From the NCBI RefSeq assembly GCF_000235425.2, contig NZ_KI912266.1:6926035-6990034 (forward strand): 64,000 nucleotides of DNA, given 5' to 3'. The first letter of the stretch is position 1. Each line of letters begins with the position of its first letter. The notes under the pieces were generated by a model, which saw only the letters and a list, made by a program, of their open reading frames with translations, was not told the origin of the DNA and searched no databases. A program made the position numbers and the translations under genes. Of the stretch, positions 8,064-16,285 are shown piece by piece. The DNA comes from Pseudofrankia saprophytica (GTDB taxonomy: Bacteria; Actinomycetota; Actinomycetes; Frankiales; Frankiaceae).

Positions 8064-9795
8064 AGCGGAACACCCGACGCAGCCATTGTGAGATGCCCTC
8101 GAGGAGGAGCGTGGTGACGACGATCATGATGACGAGCGTCGTGACCTGGCCGTGCAGCTTCAGGACGGGCGAGGCGACCGTCAGGAAGTAGCCGATGCCG
8201 CTGCCGCCGACGATGCCGAGGATCGTCGCCGCCCGCAGGTTCGTGTCGACGAGGTACAGCGAGTTGCTCAGCAGCGACGGCAGTCCCTGTGGCCAGGTCG
8301 CGGCGAGGTAGCGCTGGCCCCTCGTCGCGCCCGCGGCGGTGAGGGCGCGCTCCGGTCCGGCCGGCACCTCCTCGAAGGAGTCTGCGATGAGCTTGCCGAG
8401 CAAGCCGACGCCGCCGAACGCGAGCGCGACGACGCCCGCCTGGTTGCCGAGACCCGTGACCATGATGAGGAAGATCGCGAGCACCAGCTCCGGCACGCCA
8501 CGGAAGATCACCAGGATGACGCGGAACACGCTGCGCACGCGGCTGTTCGGGGCGACGTTGCGGGCGGCCAGCGACCCGAACAGCAGCGAGAAGAACAGCG
8601 AGAGCACCGCGGCGGCGAAGGCGACCTCGATGGTCACGAGCAGGGCGTGCATGTACTCGCTGAAGGTGTGGCTGCCGAGGTTCGGCGGCCAGAAGCTGTC
8701 GAGGGTCGGCCGGACGTACTCCCACGTGATGTCGCTGAACTTGACGTCCGCCATCCAGTAGCTGCCGATGATGAGCGCCACGGCGGCGAGCGACCAGGTC
8801 AGGTTGCGCACCCGGGGGCGGGTCCACGGGCGCTTCATCATCGACTCGGCAGCCGTGGTACCCGTAGCCGTGCCGAGCTTCGGTTCTGGCGCCGGCGCGT
8901 TCTTGGTCGCCCGGCGCACGATGCGGTCGCCGAGGCCCTTGCCGGTGGGCTGGATGCCGAGCAGGTTGCGCCGGATGGTCGACGAGACGATCTCGAGCAC
9001 GACGCAGAGCACGAAGATGACGATGGCGATGCCGAGGCCGCGGCCGTATCCCTCCGGAAACCTCTCGAAGGAGATCTTCATCGCGTAGCCGAGGCCGCCC
9101 ACGCCGGCGTAGCCGAGGATGGCCGAGCCGCGAAGGTTGATGTCGAAACGGTGCAGGACGGTCGCGATCCACGACGGCAGCACCTGGGGGAAGACCCCGG
9201 ACCAGAACTCCTGCGCCCGCGACCCGCCCGCCGCCCGGATCGCGAGGCGCGGGCCGTCGTCGATCTGTTCGATCGCGTCGGCGAACAGCTTCGAGATCAT
9301 GCCGATCGAGTGGATACCGATCGCCAGGATGCCGGGCAGCGGGCTGCCTAGGACGAACATCAGGGCGAACGCGAGGGCGAGGACGACGTCCGGCAGCGCG
9401 CGGGTGAGGACGCCGATCGCCCGGCCGACCGGGCGCAGCCAGCGCGCCGGAGTCGTGTTGTGGGCCGCGATCCACGCCACCGGGACCGAGATGAGCGCGG
9501 CGATCACGGTCCCGAGGATCACGATGCCGAGCGTGAGCCCGATGAGGTAGAACAGGTCGCTCGGCCCCGGAACGCTGATCGGGTCCATCTGCCCGAACAC
9601 CTTCGCGGCGTTGTCGAAGCTCGAGACGGTGTTGCTCCACGAGAAGTCGAGCGTCGTCAGCGAGTAGATCGAGAAGCCGAGCATCGCCAGGATGAAGGCG
9701 CCGCCGATGATCTTGCTCACCGGGACGGGCCGGCGCGGCGCCCGCTGCGCGACGTCCGGCGCGGCGGTTGCCCGGGCCGCCTCGACAGTGGTCAT
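8062..9795 (-). CDS. phnE: Phosphonate-type ABC transporter permease, tandem PhnE fusion
   Basis: A 577-residue protein that is two PhnE-type permeases joined head to tail: domain 1 about residues 30-290, a charged linker with KNAPAPEP, and domain 2 about residues 330-577. Both halves contain the permease coupling-loop region (EQIDDGPRLAIRAAGGSRAQEF and EEVPAGPERALTAAGATRGQRY) and a glycine-rich motif (GGLGYAMK and GSGIGYFL). Single-domain PhnE dimerises in other bacteria; the fusion would replace the dimer. It overlaps phnC by 4 bp (ATGA). The system imports phosphonates, phosphite or related oxyanions. No C-P lyase or phosphite dehydrogenase gene is in the window, so the substrate is open. 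Confidence 0.93.
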   Translation of the reverse strand: MTTVEAARATAAPDVAQRAPRRPVPVSKIIGGAFILAMLGFSIYSLTTLDFSWSNTVSSFDNAAKVFGQMDPISVPGPSDLFYLIGLTLGIVILGTVIAALISVPVAWIAAHNTTPARWLRPVGRAIGVLTRALPDVVLALAFALMFVLGSPLPGILAIGIHSIGMISKLFADAIEQIDDGPRLAIRAAGGSRAQEFWSGVFPQVLPSWIATVLHRFDINLRGSAILGYAGVGGLGYAMKISFERFPEGYGRGLGIAIVIFVLCVVLEIVSSTIRRNLLGIQPTGKGLGDRIVRRATKNAPAPEPKLGTATGTTAAESMMKRPWTRPRVRNLTWSLAAVALIIGSYWMADVKFSDITWEYVRPTLDSFWPPNLGSHTFSEYMHALLVTIEVAFAAAVLSLFFSLLFGSLAARNVAPNSRVRSVFRVILVIFRGVPELVLAIFLIMVTGLGNQAGVVALAFGGVGLLGKLIADSFEEVPAGPERALTAAGATRGQRYLAATWPQGLPSLLSNSLYLVDTNLRAATILGIVGGSGIGYFLTVASPVLKLHGQVTTLVIMIVVTTLLLEGISQWLRRVFR

Positions 9796-10670
9796 ACCGT
9801 GCCGTCCTGCACCGGCACCGAGGGGTGCGCCGCGCCGTCCCGGACCGGCAGGTCGATCGGCACGTCGGACAGCTCCGTCGCGATCGCCTTGAGCTCGGCG
9901 GTCGAGGTCGCCACCCGCCCGTAGATCTCCATCACCTGGGCCTTGCTGAGGCCGTCGGTGGTGGTGTCGAGGACGACCCCGCCCTGGCGCAGGCCGACGA
10001 TCCGGTCGCCCCAGTCGAGCGCGAGGTCGACCTGGTGCAGGCTGCAGACGACGGTCAGGCCGTCGTCGGCGGCGATCTCCCGGATGAGCCGCATGACCTG
10101 TTCACTCGACTCGGGGTCGAGGCTCGCGACGGGCTCGTCGGCGAGCAGGATCTCGGGGCTCTGCATCAGCGCGCGGGCAATCGCGACGCGCTGCTGCTGG
10201 CCGCCGGAGAGCTGGTCCGCACGCTGGTAGGCCTTTTCGAGCAGGCCCACGCGGTCCAGGTGGGCAAGCGCCGTGAGTCTCAGGCTCTTCGGGTACGACC
10301 ACAGGCCGATGCGCGGGCCCGAAAGACGCGAGAGCGCGCCGGTCAGCACGTTCTCGAGCACCGTGAGGGAGGGAACGAGCTCGAACTGCTGGAAGATCAT
10401 GCCCACGCGTCCACGCAGCGCGCGCAAAGCCTTCGTCTTCAGGGCGGGAACGTTCTGCCCGAGGACCTCGACCGTCCCCCTGGTCGGGAACTCGAGGCCG
10501 TTGAGATGCCGGAGCAGCGTCGATTTTCCCGAACCAGAAAGTCCGAGTAGCACGACGACCTCCCCGGGCTCCACCGTCAGATCGACATCGCGGAGTGCTC
10601 GCGTGGAGGAGCCGAAGTCCTTGATGACTCCGCTCACGGAGATGATCGGGGAGGTCGCCGTGCCGCTCAT
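9792..10670 (-). CDS. phnC: Phosphonate-type ABC transporter ATP-binding protein
   Basis: A 292-residue ABC ATPase with Walker A (GLSGSGKST), Q-loop (FQQFELVPSL), signature (LSGGQQQR), Walker B (ILLADEP) and H-loop (CSLHQVD), all in the PhnC style. The domain ends near residue 250, and a proline/valine-rich tail of about 40 residues follows. It sits between the binding-protein gene (41-bp gap) and the fused permease (4-bp overlap), giving the order phnD-phnC-phnE on the minus strand. It powers import across the membrane through the tandem permease. Confidence 0.94.
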   Translation of the reverse strand: MSGTATSPIISVSGVIKDFGSSTRALRDVDLTVEPGEVVVLLGLSGSGKSTLLRHLNGLEFPTRGTVEVLGQNVPALKTKALRALRGRVGMIFQQFELVPSLTVLENVLTGALSRLSGPRIGLWSYPKSLRLTALAHLDRVGLLEKAYQRADQLSGGQQQRVAIARALMQSPEILLADEPVASLDPESSEQVMRLIREIAADDGLTVVCSLHQVDLALDWGDRIVGLRQGGVVLDTTTDGLSKAQVMEIYGRVATSTAELKAIATELSDVPIDLPVRDGAAHPSVPVQDGTV

Positions 10671-10711
10671 GAGCTACCTGTCTCTTCTATCCGACTAGGT
10701 GACGCAGTCCG

Positions 10712-11707
10712 TTACTTGGCGCAGTCCGCAGCGGTGACCTTCGAGCAGATGTCGCGGATCGTGTCGTAGTAGGAGTCGTCCTCGGGCTTCGCTCCCTGGA
10801 AGGCATCCTTGAAGCCGTCGGTGACGGTGATGCCGGCCTTGGTGATGTCGTCGAGCGTGACGCTGCCCAGAACCGACTTGAGCTTGGTCTGGACGCTCTG
10901 GGGCAGGGCGGTCGAGTAAGTCAGCGGTCCGCCAGGCACGTACTGCTTGTCCACCGACACCAGCGCGCCGTCCTTCACGCCAGGCTCGACTTCCGAGTCC
11001 TCGGCGAAACCCGCGTCGCACTGCTTTGAGGCCACGGCCTGGACCGACTTGTCGTGGGCGCCGGCGAAGGACGCCTTGAAGTCGGCGAAGGTCGGGTTAC
11101 CGCTGGCGTCCGTGCCCGACGGGGTGATGTTGAGGCCCGCCTTGCTGAGCGCGAGCATCGGGAAGAGGAACCCGGAGGTCGAGCTCTTGGAGACGAAGCA
11201 GACGGTCTTGCCCTTGAAGCCGGCCACCGAGGTGATGTCCGAACCCTTCGGGACGATCGCCTCCGAGTAGTAGCCCGGGTCGGTCAGGCCCGCCGAGGCG
11301 ATGACGGCCGACGCGACCGTCTGCTTGGCGCCCTTGTTGGTGGCGTTGACGTAGGTGAGGCCCGAGAACGCCGCGACGTCGACCTTGCCGGCGACGGCGG
11401 CGGCGATGAGCGCCGTGTAGTCGGCGGTCGGGAAGTACTCGACCTTGAGGCCGGTCTGCTTGGCGATGTACTCCTCGAGCGGCTTCCAGTTCGAGTCCGA
11501 ACCGGCCTGGTCCGGCACCGTGCCGAAGATGAGGGTTCCCTCGCTCTTGGCGAACTTGCCCGCCTCGGCCGGGCCGCTGGCCCCGGCGGTCGCGCCGGCC
11601 GCGTCCGTGGAGTCGTCGTCAGAACCACAGCCCGCGAGTGCCACGACGGCGAGCAGCGCGCCGACGACGGCGCCAGCCATGGCCCGCTTGGTGCCGATGA
11701 AACGCAT
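10712..11707 (-). CDS. phnD: Phosphonate-type substrate-binding lipoprotein
   Basis: A 331-residue periplasmic-binding-fold protein of the PhnD family. It has a lipoprotein signal: a short charged N-terminus, a hydrophobic stretch, then the lipobox LAGC, so the mature protein is anchored at Cys27. A low-complexity Asp/Ala/Gly linker precedes the domain, which opens with LIFGTVPDQAG. The typical PhnD segments SGLTYVNA, KGKTVCFVS and STSGFLFP follow. It is the first gene of the operon, with a GAAAGGG ribosome-binding site. It captures the substrate for phnC/phnE. No operator could be identified upstream. Confidence 0.93.
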   Translation of the reverse strand: MRFIGTKRAMAGAVVGALLAVVALAGCGSDDDSTDAAGATAGASGPAEAGKFAKSEGTLIFGTVPDQAGSDSNWKPLEEYIAKQTGLKVEYFPTADYTALIAAAVAGKVDVAAFSGLTYVNATNKGAKQTVASAVIASAGLTDPGYYSEAIVPKGSDITSVAGFKGKTVCFVSKSSTSGFLFPMLALSKAGLNITPSGTDASGNPTFADFKASFAGAHDKSVQAVASKQCDAGFAEDSEVEPGVKDGALVSVDKQYVPGGPLTYSTALPQSVQTKLKSVLGSVTLDDITKAGITVTDGFKDAFQGAKPEDDSYYDTIRDICSKVTAADCAK

Positions 11708-12393
11708 GTGGACCCTTTCGATGTTTTTTGTTGGTTTGGCCCGTACGAGTGCCCCAGCGGGTTCGCCGCGCTGGATGCGTGACGGTTCGGGGGCGGATGG
11801 TGGTCGTGGATGCGTGGGTCTTCTCGGGACCGGGTCGCCGGTCCGGGTGGGGTGGCTGGCTGATCAGGGAGGAGCCGCGGCCCGGTGGGCCGCGGAACGG
11901 TCAGCGGGTGGTCAGGGGACGACCGCCAGGACAGGCGCGCCGGCCGGGACTCGTATCGCCACGGCAGGATTCGCAGGATTCGCTCCCGCGCTCACGCCGC
12001 CGCCCCGGGAACGCGAGGCCGTCGATATCGGCGCGCAACTCGTCATCGGCGCGCCGCTCGCCGGCGCGGGATTCCGGTGCGCTCGATCCGCGGAGAGCGG
12101 CCCCGGCGTGTGCCGATGCGGCGCCCCGCCTTCATCCGGGCAGCCTCGCGGGACCCCTCGTCCGTCCACGTCGAGAACCTTGATGGCCCTCTCTGAACGG
12201 GCTGTGAACCGTAAGCGTTGCGCCAGCAACGTTCATGTGTCGCCGGCAAGGCGATTTGCGCATGCTAGGCGTGACCGTCTGCGCACGTTACGAACAGATT
12301 TCCACCGCGAGGCGCAGCCGCCAACCGTGACGCAACGATGACGCTACGACGCCAAGATCCGGCCGTTCACTCGACCGGATTCACGTAAAGGGT
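11708..12393. other. Non-coding region upstream of phnD
   Basis: About 690 bp with no convincing gene. The minus-strand leader of phnD is A-rich just before the start (complement of 11718-11732). A short inverted repeat CGTTGC-gcca-GCAACG sits at 12216-12231, about 500 bp from phnD; its role is unknown. The stretch 12200-12370 is noticeably less GC-rich than its surroundings and may hold promoters for the small membrane protein or the phn operon, but no clear -35/-10 pair was found. Confidence 0.4.
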
Positions 12394-12597
12394 TCAGCGC
12401 CCAGTGGGCGGGCGTCGAGCGCGCGCCCGCATGGAGTAGTCCGGGTCCCGCGTGTCCGGACCGGCGAACCAGCCGAGCACCCCGGCCAGGGTCAGCACAC
12501 CCAGGACCACAAGGGCGATCATCGCCGTCCACCCAGCGACCGTCCGCCGCGGAGCGGGGCCTCCACGAGAACAGGCGGGGTCGCGGGGACGGGCCAC
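12394..12597 (-). CDS. Small single-pass membrane protein, hypothetical
   Basis: A 67-residue frame with one strong hydrophobic helix (WTAMIALVVLGVLTLAGVLGW, about residues 23-43, quoted in part) followed by an Asp/Arg-rich tail GPDTRDPDYSMRARARR. The N-terminal 20 residues are Arg/Pro-rich, so translation might instead start at the internal Met near residue 25. It is divergent from the MocR gene, 66 bp away, and could share its promoter region. The hydrophobic helix and the neat position between genes support it as real; the family is not recognised. Confidence 0.5.
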   Translation of the reverse strand: MARPRDPACSRGGPAPRRTVAGWTAMIALVVLGVLTLAGVLGWFAGPDTRDPDYSMRARARRPPTGR

Positions 12598-12625
12598 CCC
12601 ACCGGGGCCGATGTCCCGAAAGCGC

Positions 12626-12655
12626 CTGACGGGTCCGGAACGGTAGCGCTATCCT
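12626..12655 (+). promoter_or_regulatory. Candidate promoter of the MocR gene
   Basis: CTGACG (12626-12631) and TATCCT (12650-12655) are 18 bp apart. The ATG follows 8 nt after the -10 element with no room for a ribosome-binding site, suggesting a leaderless mRNA. Confidence 0.5.
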
Positions 12656-12663
12656 CTGTCCTC

Positions 12664-14094
12664 ATGAAAAATGGTAGCAGTAGGGATGCCGGCGGCGTCG
12701 AGAAAGTCGCCGACGAGCTGCGCTCCCTGGCTGATGCCCGGGCCGTCGGCGCCCGCCTGCCCAGCACCCGCGACCTGCAGCACAGGCTGGGTGTCGGCCC
12801 GGTGACCGTGCAGCGAGCGCTCGCCCGCCTCGTCACCGAGGGTCTGCTGGTCACCCGGCCGGGTGCCGGCACGTTCGTGGCGGCGCGCCGGGCCACCCGC
12901 GCCGGCGACACCGACTGGCAGCAGGTAGCGCTCGGCGCGAGCCCGGTGTCGGCGTCTGGTGTAGACGTGCTGCTGGCGAGCGCCCACTCGACCGGTTTCC
13001 AGCTGGGTGCCGGCTACTTCGACGCGACGCTGCGCGCCGACAGCCGGCTCGCCGCCGCGGCCAGCCGCGCGGTGCGCCGGCCGGACGCCTGGAGCGCGCC
13101 GCCAGCGGCGGGCGTTCCGGAGCTGCGCAGCTGGTTCGGCCGCCAGGTCGGCGCCGATCCCGACCAGGTGCTGATCACCCCGGCCGCTCAGGGCGCCCTC
13201 TCCGCCGCCTTCCGCGCGCTCCTGCCGGCCGGAAGCCCGGTGCTGTTCGCGGTGCCGACCTACCCCGGCGCGCTGGCGGTCGCGCGCAGCGCCGGCCACG
13301 TGCCGGTGCCGGTGCCGACCGACGCCGACGGCATCCGCCCGGAGCTGCTCGAGCGGGCGCTGGCGGCGACGTCGGCGCGGCTGCTGTTCCTGCAGCCGAC
13401 GTTCGCCAACCCGGACGGCGGGGTGCTCGCGCACACGCGCCGCCGCGAGGTGCTCGACATCTGCGAGCGGGCCGGCGCGTTCATCCTCGAGGACGACTTC
13501 GCGCGCTGGCTCGGCCACGGGCAGGTCCCGCCGCCGCCGCTGTGGCGCGACGACGACCAGGGCCGGGTCATCACGGTCTGCTCGTTGACAAAGATTCTGG
13601 CCCCGAGCCTGCGCATCGGCGCGATCGTGGCGCGCGGGCCGGTGATGACCCGGCTCGCCGCGATGCGCCAGGTCGATGACTCCTTCGTGCCCATGCCGTT
13701 GCAGCACACCGCCGTGGAGATGGTGGCCGGGCCGGGCTGGTCGGCTCAGCTGCGCACCGTTTCGGCGGCGCTGCGCGCCCGGATGGCCACGCTCACGACC
13801 GCCCTCGCCCTCGAGCTGCCGGAGTGCTCGTTCGAGAACCCCCGGGGTGGGGTCAGCATCTGGCTGCGGCTGCCCCGGGGCACCGACGACCTCGCGGTCG
13901 CCACCCGCGCGGGGCGGCTCGGGGTGGCGGTGGTGCCCGGTCGGTACTTCGTGATCGGCGAACAGGACGTCAGCCACCTGCGGCTGTGCGTCGCCGGGGT
14001 CCGGGAGCCCGATATCCCCACCGCGGTCGCGCTGCTCGCCGAGGCGGTGCGCGCCAGCGCCGGCACGGCCGCCGACCACCCGTTCGTCGGATGA
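12664..14094 (+). CDS. MocR-type regulator (GntR HTH fused to aminotransferase-like domain)
   Basis: A 476-residue protein. Residues about 10-75 form a GntR winged helix (GARLPSTRDLQHRLGVGPVT, then ALARLVTEGLLVTRPGAGTFV). Residues about 110-470 form a fold-type I aminotransferase domain with the PLP-lysine region CSLTKILAPSLRIG and the LQPTFANPDG loop. MocR proteins sense PLP or an amino compound and usually control an adjacent gene. The divergent small membrane protein, or the phn-type importer beyond it, are the nearest candidates. Length and domain order are normal for the family. Confidence 0.92.
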   Translation: MKNGSSRDAGGVEKVADELRSLADARAVGARLPSTRDLQHRLGVGPVTVQRALARLVTEGLLVTRPGAGTFVAARRATRAGDTDWQQVALGASPVSASGVDVLLASAHSTGFQLGAGYFDATLRADSRLAAAASRAVRRPDAWSAPPAAGVPELRSWFGRQVGADPDQVLITPAAQGALSAAFRALLPAGSPVLFAVPTYPGALAVARSAGHVPVPVPTDADGIRPELLERALAATSARLLFLQPTFANPDGGVLAHTRRREVLDICERAGAFILEDDFARWLGHGQVPPPPLWRDDDQGRVITVCSLTKILAPSLRIGAIVARGPVMTRLAAMRQVDDSFVPMPLQHTAVEMVAGPGWSAQLRTVSAALRARMATLTTALALELPECSFENPRGGVSIWLRLPRGTDDLAVATRAGRLGVAVVPGRYFVIGEQDVSHLRLCVAGVREPDIPTAVALLAEAVRASAGTAADHPFVG

Positions 14095-14130
14095 CCGGAC
14101 AGGCCGGTGCCAGGTGGCCGGCGCCAAGTG

Positions 14131-14157
14131 GCCGGTGACCGATTGCCGGTCACCGGC
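14131..14157 (+). terminator. Hairpin after the MocR gene
   Basis: GCCGGTGACC (14131-14140) pairs perfectly with GGTCACCGGC (14148-14157) across a 7-nt loop, 37 bp after the MocR stop. There is no U-tract. Confidence 0.55.
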
Positions 14158-14392
14158 ACCGGATCGGCCCCGAGGTGGTCAGAGCCGGGAACGTCGCGAA
14201 ATTCCTGAAACAGTGGAAACCGCGCCGTTACCGGCCGACGAGGCGCGGGCGGGCGGGCGGAGTGCGGCCGGTGGTAATAGCCCGGCAAACCCTCAAAACG
14301 ACGCCAAAGCGTCTGTTGTCATTTGATAGATCCACTAGGGTGCCCTGAGCAGGATCCGCCGGGTCCAGCGCATTTCCCCCGCACCCCGCAAG

Positions 14393-16174
14393 GTGAGTGA
14401 GTACATGCGCCGAGCGCTCAGATCCCCCACCCCACCCGCAGAAGGAAAGCGCCGCTCTCGCCGGTCGCGCAGGCTGGCACTGCTGGCCGCGCCGGTCGCC
14501 GCCATGGTCGCCGTACCGCTCGCGCTCACGCTGCCGGGTGGCCCGGCGAGCGCCGCGAGTACCAGGACCTTCCTCGTCGTCTACTCGGGTTCCGCGGAGG
14601 CGGGCCGGGCGGCGGTCGCGAAGCTCGGCGGCACGATCGAGTCGGAGAACGCCGAGACCGGGCTCGCGGTCGTCACGTCGACGGACGCGTCCTTCGAGAC
14701 GAAGGCTGGCGCCAACGCGGCGCTGGTCGGCGCGGCGCCGAACGCGCCGATCGGCTACGCCGTCCCCGACATCGCCGGCGGCTCGGGTGCCGGCAAGGAC
14801 CAGTCGTTCACCCAGCGCGAGCGCGACCTGAGCCGGGCCGGCGGCGGCACCAAGCCCGGCAAACCCGGCAAGCCCGCGGCCGGCGCCGAGCCGCTGTCGA
14901 GCCTGCAGTGGGACATGCAGCTGATGGGCGCGACGCCGACCGGTTCGTACAAGTACGAGCCAGGCGACAAGGGTGTGCTGGTCGGCGTCATCGACACCGG
15001 CATCGACGGCACCCACCCGGACATCGCCCCCAACTTCAACAAGGGGCTGTCGCGCAACTTCGTCACCGACATCCCGACCGACCCGGCCTCCGGCGAGGAG
15101 GTCGACGGCCCATGTGAGCACCCGAGCTGCAAGGACCCGGTCGACGAGGACGACGACGGCCACGGCACCCACGTCGCGTCCACGATCGCCTCGCCGATCA
15201 ACGGCCTGGGCATCGCGGGCGTCGCCCCGAACGTGCAGCTGGTGAACGTCCGGGCCGGCCAGGACTCGGGCTACTTCTTCCTGAAGCCGACGATCGACGC
15301 CATCACCTACGCCGGTGACGCGGGCATCGACGTGGTCAACATGTCCTTCTACACCGACCCCTACCTGTTCAACTGCAAGGCGAACCCGGCGGACTCCCCC
15401 GAGCGGCAGGCCGAGCAGCGCACGATCATCGCCGCGACCCAGCGCGCGGTCGCCTACGCGTCCAGGCGCGGCGTCACCCTGATCGCCGCGTCCGGCAACG
15501 AGGGGTTCGACCTCGGCCACCCCACCGGCGACGACACCAGCCCGGACTACCCGCCGTCGGGCAGCGCCGCCTACCCGCGCGTCATCGACAACTCGTGCCT
15601 GTCGATGCCGTCGGAGGCGCCGAACGTGCTGGACGTCAACGCGATCGGCCCGTCCAAGCGGCTGAGCTACTACAGCAACTACGGCCTGGAGCAGACGGTC
15701 GTGGCCGCGCCGGGCGGTGACGCCTACGACGGCTCCGCCACCCGCAAGGTGACGAACGAGATCCTCGCCGCCTACCCGAAGAACGTCGCCGTGGCCAACG
15801 GTGACATCGACGAGAACGGCGACCCGACCAGCGAGTTCGTCATTCGCGACGACAGCTTGGGCAAGGCGTCGTACTACCAGTACCTGCAGGGCACGTCGAT
15901 GGCCTCGCCACACGCCGTCGGCGTGGCCGCGATCATCGTCAGCGCGCTGGGCCGCAAGGACCTGAGGCACGGCGGGCTGACGCTGGACCCGGCGATCGTC
16001 CAGCAGCAGCTGCAGAGGACGGCGGTCGCGACGCCCTGCCCGACGCCGAACCCGTACGTCTACCCCGCGCCGGTGCCAGCGAGCTACACCAAGACCTGCG
16101 AGGGCAGCACCAAATTCAACGGGTTCTACGGAAACGGAATCGTCAGCGCGCTGAACGCGTCCAAGCTCCACTGA
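14393..16174 (+). CDS. Secreted S8 family subtilisin-like serine protease
   Basis: A 593-residue preproprotease. The N-terminus is a twin-Arg-rich charged region and a hydrophobic segment ending PASAAS, a plausible signal peptide. Residues about 55-130 resemble an inhibitor I9 propeptide. The catalytic triad is visible: Asp201 in VIDTGIDGTHPD, His257 in DDGHGTHVAS, and Ser502 in GTSMASPHAVG. The GTG at 14393 and an ATG at 14405 are both usable; AAGG at 14390-14393 would serve the ATG better, making the protein 589 residues. It is exported and would degrade extracellular protein. It is convergent with the acyl-CoA ligase gene and separated from it by a strong hairpin. Confidence 0.93.
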   Translation: MSEYMRRALRSPTPPAEGKRRSRRSRRLALLAAPVAAMVAVPLALTLPGGPASAASTRTFLVVYSGSAEAGRAAVAKLGGTIESENAETGLAVVTSTDASFETKAGANAALVGAAPNAPIGYAVPDIAGGSGAGKDQSFTQRERDLSRAGGGTKPGKPGKPAAGAEPLSSLQWDMQLMGATPTGSYKYEPGDKGVLVGVIDTGIDGTHPDIAPNFNKGLSRNFVTDIPTDPASGEEVDGPCEHPSCKDPVDEDDDGHGTHVASTIASPINGLGIAGVAPNVQLVNVRAGQDSGYFFLKPTIDAITYAGDAGIDVVNMSFYTDPYLFNCKANPADSPERQAEQRTIIAATQRAVAYASRRGVTLIAASGNEGFDLGHPTGDDTSPDYPPSGSAAYPRVIDNSCLSMPSEAPNVLDVNAIGPSKRLSYYSNYGLEQTVVAAPGGDAYDGSATRKVTNEILAAYPKNVAVANGDIDENGDPTSEFVIRDDSLGKASYYQYLQGTSMASPHAVGVAAIIVSALGRKDLRHGGLTLDPAIVQQQLQRTAVATPCPTPNPYVYPAPVPASYTKTCEGSTKFNGFYGNGIVSALNASKLH

Positions 16175-16206
16175 TGTTCCGGACCACCGGAAAAACAACT
16201 GAATGA

Positions 16207-16244
16207 GGAGCGGCCCGGGCGGCGTCTGCCACCCGGGCCGCTCC
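16207..16244. terminator. Bidirectional hairpin between protease and acyl-CoA ligase genes
   Basis: GGAGCGGCCCGGG (16207-16219) pairs perfectly with its complement at 16232-16244 over a 12-nt loop. It lies between the stops of two convergent genes. Confidence 0.7.
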
Positions 16245-16285
16245 GTCGTCGGCGACAGGTCCGAATGTCCACGTGAGCGTGGGTG

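Noticed and set aside
11720-11734. T-rich run before phnD as a terminator or riboswitch element
   Set aside because: No stem precedes the T-run and it lies in the leader of phnD; no riboswitch fold was recognisable.
12626-12640. CTGACGG at the MocR -35 as an operator copy
   Set aside because: No TCAG half-site at the required spacing.
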